This document shows positions 1 to 5,206 of a DNA stretch of 5,249 nucleotides, in pieces; position 1 is the stretch's first letter, and each line of letters starts with the position of its first letter. Source of the DNA: a bacterium (GTDB lineage Bacteria > UBA9089 > CG2-30-40-21); contig JAHIZN010000265.1 in NCBI GenBank assembly GCA_018814245.1, positions 1-5,249 on the forward strand, read 5' to 3'. Position numbers and translations under genes: made by a program. The notes beneath the pieces were generated by a model, which worked only from the letters and a program-made list of their open reading frames with translations, made no database searches and was not told where the DNA came from.

Positions 1-546
1 AGAGAGCCAGGAAGGAACAAACCCAAACCAGACAAACTAAACCAGTGGTGGGGTATAGATATGACCAAATTCATGATAGAAGGGATAGGCTGGATATATT
101 TGACTGTAGTATTGGATTGGTATAGTCGAAAGATCGTAGGATATCATACAGGTATTCAAAGTCAAAGTAAACACTGGTTAGAAGCATTAAATATGGCGGT
201 AAATAACCAGTGTTCTCTGGGAAGTCAGCTGGAGAAAATAAATTTAATGAGTGATAACGGAAGCCAACCAACAAGCAAGAGTTTTATAAAGGAGTGTGCT
301 GTTTTAGGAATAAATCAAGCATTCACTTCATACAATAATCCTAAGGGTAATGCTAATACAGAGCGGATGATGCGAACAATTAAGGAAGAATTAATCTGGT
401 TGTCTGATTGGAAAACACTCAAGGAAACCCAAGAGGCTATAGCTCAATGGATAGATGATGATTACAATACTTCGTATGTTCATTCGGCTATTGGATATAT
501 GAGTCCAGCAGAATTTGAGAATAATTGCATAAAAATACGACCATGA
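1..546 (+). CDS. IS3-family transposase OrfB, rve integrase core, 5'-partial
   Basis: This is the DDE transposase that cuts and joins the ends of its insertion sequence, normally made as an OrfAB fusion by frameshifting. The frame is open from base 1, before the first ATG at 61, and the twenty codons before that ATG encode the usual QWWGID lead-in, so 61 is not the true start. The first catalytic Asp is codon 58-60 (GID). The second is codon 253-255 in MSDNGSQ, and the Glu is codon 361-363 in GNANTERMM. Thirty-five residues separate the second Asp from the Glu, which is the D(35)E spacing of IS3 transposases. The VVLDWYSRKIVGY motif and the C-terminal YNTSYVHSAIGYMSPAEFE are also family hallmarks. 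About 181 codons are visible, roughly the C-terminal two thirds of a normal OrfB. The stop is TGA at 544-546. Confidence 0.92.
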   Translation, partial: REPGRNKPKPDKLNQWWGIDMTKFMIEGIGWIYLTVVLDWYSRKIVGYHTGIQSQSKHWLEALNMAVNNQCSLGSQLEKINLMSDNGSQPTSKSFIKECAVLGINQAFTSYNNPKGNANTERMMRTIKEELIWLSDWKTLKETQEAIAQWIDDDYNTSYVHSAIGYMSPAEFENNCIKIRP

Positions 547-580
547 GGGAAATGACCTCTCTCGTAAAATTTAATAAAAA

Positions 581-607
581 TTGTCTTGACAAATAGGGTG
601 CACTACA
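581..607 (+). repeat. Right terminal inverted repeat of the IS3-family element
   Basis: This 27-bp segment lies 35 bp after the transposase stop. It contains the short palindrome TTGTCTTGACAA followed by an A/G-rich stretch, GTGCAC, and a terminal CA. Read on the other strand it starts TGTAGTGCACCC, in keeping with the TG ends of IS3-family elements. It also carries TTGACA at 586-591, a perfect -35 hexamer pointing outwards. In this family such an end can form a promoter at the circle junction. The partner left repeat is outside the window, so the outer limit is inferred from pattern and not from a matched pair. Confidence 0.6.
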
Positions 608-628
608 GTAGCGTAAGATAGTAACAAA

Positions 629-680
629 GGCTAACCATTCGGTGCAGTGGACGGCGGAAGTGTGCTGCTTATCGTTAGTT
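629..680 (+). other. attC-like imperfect palindrome upstream of mntA
   Basis: GGCTAAC at 629-635 and GTTAGTT at 674-680 form the outer arms, with CTAAC pairing perfectly to GTTAG. Inside them GCAG (644-647) pairs with CTGC (665-668). This layout resembles the R''-L''-L'-R' plan of integron attC sites, whose outer boxes are RYYYAAC and GTTRRRY. GGCTAAC and GTTAGTT each miss that consensus by one base. The left half (CTAACCATTCG then GCAGTGGACGG) looks like common attC left halves, while the right half is much weaker. The mntA start lies 38 bp after the second box, as a cassette gene would. No matching site follows hepT and no integrase is in the window. It could be a decayed attC, an operator, or chance. 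Confidence 0.35.
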
Positions 681-717
681 GCATAAATGAAAATAAATTA
701 AATGAGCGGATGCAAAA

Positions 718-1011
718 ATGAAAACATTCAAAGAGATAGAACAAATAATCCAAAAGAATAAAAAAGAGCTAAAGGAAAAATATGGACTAAAAGAGATAGG
801 AATATTTGGCTCTTATGCTAAAGGGGAACAAGATAAAAATAGTGATGTAGATATGCTTGTAGAGGTAGAAAGACCTATGGGATTTGTTAAATTTATAAAA
901 CTTGAAAATCATCTTTCACAAATACTGGGTATAAAGGCAGACTTAGTAACTAAAAAGGCATTAAAACCTTATATAGGTAGACGAATTTTGCAAGAGGTTC
1001 AATATGTCTAA
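718..1011 (+). CDS. mntA: MntA-type minimal nucleotidyltransferase antitoxin
   Basis: This 97-residue protein is a minimal nucleotidyltransferase of the DNA polymerase beta fold, the antitoxin of the type VII HepT/MntA module. Members of the family transfer AMP from ATP to a tyrosine of the HEPN toxin and so switch it off. The GSX10DXD active site is complete: Gly31-Ser32 in IFGSYAKGE and Asp43/Asp45 in NSDVDML, with a third acidic residue at Asp75 in KADLVT. The length is normal for the family. ATG at 718 is the only reasonable start, because an in-frame TGA lies at 703 and no other start codon falls between. The upstream GAGCGGA (704-710) is a weak ribosome site. The gene overlaps hepT by 8 bp, which indicates a co-translated antitoxin-first operon. 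No convincing complete promoter was seen upstream. Confidence 0.9.
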   Translation: MKTFKEIEQIIQKNKKELKEKYGLKEIGIFGSYAKGEQDKNSDVDMLVEVERPMGFVKFIKLENHLSQILGIKADLVTKKALKPYIGRRILQEVQYV

Positions 1012-1363
1012 GAAGAAAGAAGATAGAGACATTAGAGATTATTTGAATGATATCTTAGAGATGATTGAAGATATTAAGAATTTTACTGAAGGTATATCTT
1101 ATGAAGGATTAGAGAGAGACAAAAAAACTTTATATGCAGCGATAAGGTGCTTAGAAGTTTTAGGAGAAGCAGTAAAAAAAATTCCCAATAGTATAAGAGA
1201 GGAATATCCCGAAATACCTTGGCAAGAAATAGCTGGAATGCGGGATAGACTTATTCATGAGTATTTTGGTGTAGATATGGAAACGATATGGGATACCATA
1301 CAAGAAGATTTATCTCCACTTAAAGAGACAATTACAAAAATAATTATGGATGTTAGTTTTTAA
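1004..1363 (+). CDS. hepT: HepT-like HEPN-domain ribonuclease toxin (DUF86)
   Basis: This 119-residue all-helical protein is a HEPN toxin of the DUF86/HepT family. These toxins act as RNases in the cytoplasm and are neutralised by the MntA encoded just upstream. The catalytic RX4HXY motif is intact: Arg80, His85 and Tyr87 in MRDRLIHEYFG. Tyr87 is the expected acceptor of AMP added by MntA. Other family signatures are the N-terminal DYLNDILEMIEDI helix, the CLEVLGEAVKKIP helix and the PEIPWQEIAGMRD stretch. The start at 1004 lies inside the end of mntA and is preceded by AAGAGG (992-997) at six bases' spacing. The gene ends with TAA at 1361-1363, in the same reading frame as the large ATPase gene that follows. 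Both motif and length argue for a functional toxin. Confidence 0.92.
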   Translation: MSKKKEDRDIRDYLNDILEMIEDIKNFTEGISYEGLERDKKTLYAAIRCLEVLGEAVKKIPNSIREEYPEIPWQEIAGMRDRLIHEYFGVDMETIWDTIQEDLSPLKETITKIIMDVSF

Positions 1364-1408
1364 GGAAAAAACTCAAAATCAGAAAGAAAAAGTGCTATGA
1401 TTGTGACG

Positions 1409-1438
1409 GTTGAAAAGATTTCAACAGATACACACAAT
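1409..1438 (+). promoter_or_regulatory. Possible promoter with a palindrome over the -35 box
   Basis: The gap between hepT and the ATPase gene contains TTGAAA (1410-1415; 5 of 6 to the sigma-70 -35 consensus), a 17-bp spacer, and CACAAT (1433-1438; 4 of 6 to the -10 consensus). The -35 box lies inside a perfect inverted repeat, GTTGAAA-AGA-TTTCAAC (1409-1425), of the size of a repressor operator. A promoter here would give the ATPase a transcript separate from the toxin-antitoxin operon, leaving a leader of roughly 90 bases. The -10 match is modest and AT-rich DNA throws up such boxes often, so this is a candidate only. Confidence 0.35.
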
Positions 1439-1497
1439 CTTACGCTCGTGGCACCTTGTAAAGAAATTCATAACCGGATTTATGTGGTCATATGTGC

Positions 1498-1523
1498 CTC
1501 CTCTGCTAATTTTGACAGAGGAG
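1498..1523 (+). promoter_or_regulatory. Leader hairpin touching the ATPase ribosome site
   Basis: CTCCTCTG (1498-1505) and CAGAGGAG (1516-1523) are exact reverse complements, giving an 8-bp stem with a 10-base loop. The stem ends one base before the AAGGAG ribosome site. The left arm is anti-Shine-Dalgarno-like, and its CTCCT could instead pair with AGGAG at 1525-1529, hiding the ribosome site itself. Such a structure could tune translation of the ATPase. Its position also supports reading 1364-1534 as a non-coding leader and not as the N-terminus of the ATPase. Regulation is inferred from structure alone. Confidence 0.55.
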
Positions 1524-1529
1524 AAGGAG
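1524..1529 (+). promoter_or_regulatory. Shine-Dalgarno site that decides the ATPase start
   Basis: AAGGAG lies five bases before the ATG at 1535, the best ribosome-binding site in the window. The earlier in-frame ATG at 1397 has only a weak purine stretch upstream. This selects 1535 as the start of the large gene and shortens the protein by 46 residues compared with the longest open frame. Confidence 0.8.
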
Positions 1530-1534
1530 TAATA

Positions 1535-4500
1535 ATGCGTTATACGGCGACACCCAAAGATGTGCAATGGCAAGATCTTTCAAAACAACATAAGGATGTG
1601 AGAGAGCGGCTTAAAATGTTTTTGGAAGAGTTTATCAGGGGAAATAGTGTTCCCCCTATTGCTATTGTTGGACCGTATGGTTCTGGGAAAAGCGAATTAA
1701 TGTGTTGGGGGTTTCGGGAAGTATGGAAGGAATATAAGATTCCAGCGTTCATGGTACATCTTGAAAAATTGTTAAAGGAGATTCCAGATAATATCAATCC
1801 TAATGAGCTTGTTGAGATATTAGCGAATATTGTAAAAACACAAATAGACAAGTTGCAAGAACTTATGGATAGTGAGCAAACTATTCCCCCAGAAATTTAT
1901 TTGCCCGATAGAATGTCTGGTGAAACTTTGACAGGGTACTTTGGGGAAATATACAAAGACACATTTAATTTGGCAGATTTCAAAAAAACATTACAAACTG
2001 GAAAAGCAGTACTGTTTATCGATGAAATGGAGCAAAAGTATTCAGAACTACTTCAAAAGGTTAAAGTAAGCGATAAAGCACCCCTTCGGGAAGTCCTTGA
2101 AAGTGTCGAAAAAAGATTGGCTCCCTATTATCTTGTGATGAGTTTTGGATTGACTTCCGCTTATGAAACTCTTAGCGGAGCAGATGCGCGAAGGGAACAT
2201 ACTATTTATGTATCTCTACCAACACCTAAAAGCTTTGCGTGTATTATGGAGAATTCTCAAGCAACAAATTTATTATGGTGGGCAAGCAGAGGCAGACCTG
2301 GGTGGGGAATTAAATTTGAGAGTGAGTGGAAAGATAACTTAAAAAATAGTACAACATTAGAAGAAATGAGGACTACTTTTGGCGAGATGATAGAAAGCCT
2401 CCCTGCTGTTGATATAGCTCGGCTTGGTACTATTTCAAATAGTAAGACAACCGCATCGTTGAAGCAATTACTTGTGCAACTACAGCCAATTGAAGCATCA
2501 AAGCTCGGTGTACACTCGATAGTAGATTTCTTGAATAGTCTTCAGCATTTTCTTTTTGTAGCAAAAGAATTATCATCCGTTGATGATATATTAGACGCTT
2601 TCATGAATGATCTTAATATACCAAACGATGTTGATTGTGTATTGCTTTCAGATTATATTAGAAAGATTTTAGAATCAGTAGCTAATCAAGAACAAATGCT
2701 TGCATTTGGTGGATGGCGAGATCTGGGAAATACCTTTGCAAAGGGAGCAGTTATTCCACTTTTAATACTTTTGCATGACATGATTTTAGAGTTTGAAGGA
2801 GATAGCAACGATGGACAAAAAACATTAGAGTTTCTTTATGCTGTTATGAATAACTTAGGCATTACTGAAGAAACTGTTCCAGATAAAGCTATATGGGAAG
2901 TCCAGTGCAAGTTTCCAAAGACCCATGAAATTTTCTGTCAGAATAACATTAGAGACGAAAACGAAGTCAATTACTTGCAATTTTCCTTTCACACTATTGA
3001 AAATCTCTTCCCAAGACTTGTGGTTCGACCCTTTCTTTTACTCCATCAAGGTGCGAAAAGAGATTTGCAAAGTCAAAAGAATGATTTGGAAGGAAGTATC
3101 CGCGAATCAAAAAGATTCTTCAGAAGTACTTTTCAGCAAGATGAATTTGAAGTAGATTTTCTCCTGACCACTAAAAATCTTGTTGACACTATTCAATCGT
3201 GTTTTTTCAGCCCTCAACAACAAGAGTCCTATTTGCCTCACAAGAAGCTTTTTATTGTATTAAATCTCGATGGAAATAGTTTTCAACTGGATGTAAACCA
3301 AAATTCAGAAATCTCAATTTTGGATCAATTGGGAAAAATCCGTTGTAACCCTCTGAGTGAGAAGCGATTAAGCGATTTTCTTTTAAGTCTATGCTATAAT
3401 GTGATCTCATGGGACGAGACCAAACAATGGGATGATTTTCGACAAGCTATTCAGGAGCTTTCCTCAGGAAAGAAATTTACTATCCCTAAAACCGCAAGTC
3501 GTACTATTGAACATTATCAAAGCCGTATTCAAGAATATCTTAGTAAACTCGCCAGTGAAGCTGTAAAAAACTACCGCAATAACCTTAAAGAATCTTTTAG
3601 TTTAACTGATTTTCCGGTAGATAGAATCAAAGACTTCTATGCTCAAATAAAAGAAGCACGAACTGTTGAGTTAATCGCTTGTGCTTTTGATTTGGATTTC
3701 AAACGAGAGTCATCATTAAATTGTCTGGCTCAATTGAGGGATATGAAAAAATTGCAAGAGAAATTACCAACAGGACATGGATACAAAAATTTCTTTGAGC
3801 ACTACTCAGTAATAGAGAAGGCTCCTCGTTTGAAGCCTTCCACGGGAATGAATGAAATTGTCGAGTATATTCATAAAAATAATGGTTTTTCCTTTCTCAA
3901 AAAGATGGCAAATGGACTTTCTTTCAATCCAAACGCTACATTAGAACATTTGGAGAACAGTATTGCGAACAACCCTCTTGAATTGATGTTTAATGACTCA
4001 GCCGAGCAAAAATATTTTCTGCGTGGTTGTTTTCTTGCCAGCTTTCTCGAAAATCGTCAAGAGGAATTGGTTAAGATGGTTCGACAATTGACTACAGATC
4101 TATCTAAAACTCAAGAGGGATTTGGGAGGTTGAAGGGAGAGATCGATACATTAAACCAACAAGCCGGACGCAGTATTCTGTCCGATACTAATGTAAATCA
4201 ATATGTTAAAGAATTAACCGCAGCATGTAAACTTTTAGAATCACCCCAAGAGATTCCTCCCAGTATTCTTTATGTTGCATACCAATTCTTAAAAGCTTCA
4301 CAGAAACAAGTTGAAGAGTTAAGGCAGCGGTGGGCAGGAGAAAAGGGCATCAAAGGATGGAATAATCAACTATGTGAGATTTTAGGATTGAAAGATTATT
4401 TAGAACACATAGAAAAGGACTTAGACGAGATATACAACTTACATGCAGAATTAAAAGAGAATGTCCTTGGTTCAAGAGAAACTTATTCTAAGGAAATTCA

Positions 4501-4741
4501 ACAGAAGATGCAGGAGGCAAAAGAAAAAATCTTTACTAACATTAGTCATTATGAATTGGGAGATGATATCCCTGCTATTGATATGGATGAGGTAGAAGAA
4601 GAAAAAGCAGGCATACAAGAAAAGATTGAAAATATGAGGGAACGAAGTCAAACAATTGATCAAGCTGTTGGGGCATTGTCCGAGATTAAGACTCCACTTG
4701 AAAAGCTTTGTAAGTTAATGGGAGAGGGAAGAAGATTCTGA
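1535..4741 (+). CDS. Large P-loop (AAA+-like) ATPase with C-terminal coiled coils, unrecognised family
   Basis: This is a predicted cytoplasmic protein of 1068 residues starting at ATG 1535; an unlikely longer form from ATG 1397 would have 1114. The N-terminal quarter is an ATPase. It has Walker A GPYGSGKS at residues 46-53, Walker B AVLFIDEME at 158-166 with Asp163-Glu164 as the Mg/catalytic pair, a sensor-like strand LVMSFGLTSAYE near 200-211, and SRGRPG at 251-256. The last resembles the GxP motif of ORC/STAND-type ATPases. The middle (about 260-840) is mostly helical with no motif I can name. From about 840 to the end it is rich in Glu, Lys, Gln and Leu and probably forms coiled coils. 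There is no signal peptide or membrane segment. Size and layout recall the giant ATPases of BREX-type phage defence (BrxC/PglY), but I see no family-specific match. The following small gene begins at or just after its stop. A role in defence or in remodelling DNA or protein complexes is inference. Confidence 0.85.
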   Translation: MRYTATPKDVQWQDLSKQHKDVRERLKMFLEEFIRGNSVPPIAIVGPYGSGKSELMCWGFREVWKEYKIPAFMVHLEKLLKEIPDNINPNELVEILANIVKTQIDKLQELMDSEQTIPPEIYLPDRMSGETLTGYFGEIYKDTFNLADFKKTLQTGKAVLFIDEMEQKYSELLQKVKVSDKAPLREVLESVEKRLAPYYLVMSFGLTSAYETLSGADARREHTIYVSLPTPKSFACIMENSQATNLLWWASRGRPGWGIKFESEWKDNLKNSTTLEEMRTTFGEMIESLPAVDIARLGTISNSKTTASLKQLLVQLQPIEASKLGVHSIVDFLNSLQHFLFVAKELSSVDDILDAFMNDLNIPNDVDCVLLSDYIRKILESVANQEQMLAFGGWRDLGNTFAKGAVIPLLILLHDMILEFEGDSNDGQKTLEFLYAVMNNLGITEETVPDKAIWEVQCKFPKTHEIFCQNNIRDENEVNYLQFSFHTIENLFPRLVVRPFLLLHQGAKRDLQSQKNDLEGSIRESKRFFRSTFQQDEFEVDFLLTTKNLVDTIQSCFFSPQQQESYLPHKKLFIVLNLDGNSFQLDVNQNSEISILDQLGKIRCNPLSEKRLSDFLLSLCYNVISWDETKQWDDFRQAIQELSSGKKFTIPKTASRTIEHYQSRIQEYLSKLASEAVKNYRNNLKESFSLTDFPVDRIKDFYAQIKEARTVELIACAFDLDFKRESSLNCLAQLRDMKKLQEKLPTGHGYKNFFEHYSVIEKAPRLKPSTGMNEIVEYIHKNNGFSFLKKMANGLSFNPNATLEHLENSIANNPLELMFNDSAEQKYFLRGCFLASFLENRQEELVKMVRQLTTDLSKTQEGFGRLKGEIDTLNQQAGRSILSDTNVNQYVKELTAACKLLESPQEIPPSILYVAYQFLKASQKQVEELRQRWAGEKGIKGWNNQLCEILGLKDYLEHIEKDLDEIYNLHAELKENVLGSRETYSKEIQQKMQEAKEKIFTNISHYELGDDIPAIDMDEVEEEKAGIQEKIENMRERSQTIDQAVGALSEIKTPLEKLCKLMGEGRRF

Positions 4742-4770
4742 ATACAGGATCAGAGAAAAACGAAAAAGTA

Positions 4771-5037
4771 GTGGAGGAAATAAGCAAACTATCCCAAGAG
4801 ATTGAGAACCTTGTTCAAAAAATGGAGAATTTGAAAGATGAAAATCGGGATAAAATTAATGACATCTTTCGCTCCGAGATTAGCCATAAGTGGGTAGAAC
4901 TTTTACCATGTTTTCAAAAACTGACACGGTGGGAAGAGGTTGTAAAACTTCAAGAAGATTTGAAAGATTTTGTTGCAGATTCAAAAAAAATCATTTCAAC
5001 CTGTGCGGTTGTTGATAATTGCATCAAGCCTTGTTAG
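4771..5037 (+). CDS. Small helical, coiled-coil-like protein, probably frameshifted or truncated
   Basis: I do not recognise the family. The 88-residue product from GTG 4771 is charged and helical over its first 73 residues, with heptad-like patterns (EEISKLSQEIENLVQKMENLKDE at the start, KLQEDLKDFVADSKK further on). It then ends in an atypical Cys-rich tail (ISTCAVVDNCIKPC). GTG 4771 lacks a good ribosome site. The frame is open back to 4714, and CTG at 4738, overlapping the ATPase stop as CTGA and preceded by GGGAGAGGG (4720-4728), is an alternative start. The change in character of the tail coincides with eight A's at 4983-4990. The next frame there continues as helical sequence to 5101, suggesting a frameshift. 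The gene directly follows the ATPase and probably makes a partner for its coiled-coil region. Confidence 0.55.
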   Translation: MEEISKLSQEIENLVQKMENLKDENRDKINDIFRSEISHKWVELLPCFQKLTRWEEVVKLQEDLKDFVADSKKIISTCAVVDNCIKPC

Positions 5038-5101
5038 TCAGCAGCTATTACAACGAGAAGAGGCAGCACCTCTGGCAGAGAAAGAACCACAAAGGGTGTA
5101 A
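4983..5101 (+). other. A8 run and out-of-frame continuation of the small gene
   Basis: Eight consecutive A's at 4983-4990 separate two reading frames. Removing one A (or a +1 shift) turns the Cys-rich ending into SKKSFQPVRLLIIA, then SSLVSQQLLQREEAAPLAE, then KEPQRV, with a TAA stop at 5099-5101. That continuation has the Leu/Gln/Glu composition of the preceding helices and almost no cysteine, so it looks more like real coding sequence than the frame ending at 5037. Its last residues fall in the inverted-repeat element, so the original 3' end may be gone. Transcriptional slippage on the A run, an old deletion or insertion, or a base-calling error would all give this picture. Confidence 0.4.
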
Positions 5102-5102
5102 A
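5076..5102 (+). repeat. Left inverted repeat of the 131-bp element
   Basis: This arm begins CAGAGAAAGAACC and ends ACAAAGGGTGTAAA. It matches the reverse complement of 5180-5206 at 24 of 27 positions, with the three mismatches in the outer half. Its first five bases also complete a small palindrome, CTCTGGCAGAG (5070-5080). The TAA at 5099-5101 in the arm stops the out-of-frame continuation of the small gene. Confidence 0.65.
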
Positions 5103-5179
5103 CTTAGGGAAAATAATTGAGAGCAAAACAAGAGTAGTTGCAAATGAGAAAAGCATGACAAGGGTTGTGTTTCTTATGA

Positions 5180-5206
5180 TTTACACCCTTTGTAGATCTT
5201 TCCCTG
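5180..5206 (-). repeat. Right inverted repeat of the 131-bp element
   Basis: This is the reverse-complement partner of 5076-5102, reading TTTACACCCTTTGT from its inner edge. Beyond it, 5207-5249 shows no gene, repeat or site that I recognise. Confidence 0.65.

Larger units (their letters stand above)
1..607 (+). mobile_element. IS3-family insertion sequence, 3' part (left end outside window)
   Basis: This stretch holds the C-terminal catalytic part of an IS3-type OrfB transposase followed by a short non-coding tail that ends in a typical IS3-family right end. The element is oriented left to right, and its left inverted repeat, OrfA and the start of OrfB lie before base 1. The right boundary is placed at 607 because the sequence from 581 contains TTGTCTTGACAA, continues to a terminal ACTACA, and so gives the TG...CA ends usual for this family when read from the outside. 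The flanking target duplication cannot be checked without the left end. The transposase frame is undamaged within the window, so the copy may be active. The family is clear, but the exact boundary is inferred. Confidence 0.8.
5076..5206. mobile_element. MITE-like element with 27-bp imperfect terminal inverted repeats
   Basis: The segments 5076-5102 and 5180-5206 are inverted copies of each other, matching at 24 of 27 positions. The innermost 14 bases are identical (ACAAAGGGTGTAAA at 5089-5102 and its complement at 5180-5193). Together they enclose 77 bp with no gene, for a total of 131 bp. Two long matched ends around a short non-coding core are the mark of a miniature inverted-repeat transposable element. 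GTGTAAA in the ends is reminiscent of IS256-family termini, but that assignment is tentative. No obvious target duplication flanks the repeats. Alternatives are a long-range transcript hairpin acting as a terminator, or the fused ends of a deleted insertion sequence. Confidence 0.55.

Noticed and set aside
681..721. Near-repeat GCATAAATGA (681-690) and GCAAAAATGA (712-721) before mntA.
   Set aside because: Ten bases in AT-rich sequence with one mismatch is too little to separate from chance.
1397..1534. 46-residue N-terminal extension of the ATPase from ATG 1397.
   Set aside because: The upstream ATG lacks a good ribosome site. The interval contains a palindrome and a perfect hairpin and ends in AAGGAG before ATG 1535; the encoded residues look non-domain-like.
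1540..1851. Minus-strand open frame opposite the ATPase N-terminus, with similar ones at 71-274 and 4472-4663 and a plus-strand one at 2925-3155.
   Set aside because: All lie wholly within strongly supported genes in other frames, and show no recognisable domain or ribosome site.
5059..5080. Small hairpins AGAGG-cagca-CCTCT and CTCTGGCAGAG as a rho-independent terminator.
   Set aside because: Stems are only five base pairs and no run of T's follows.
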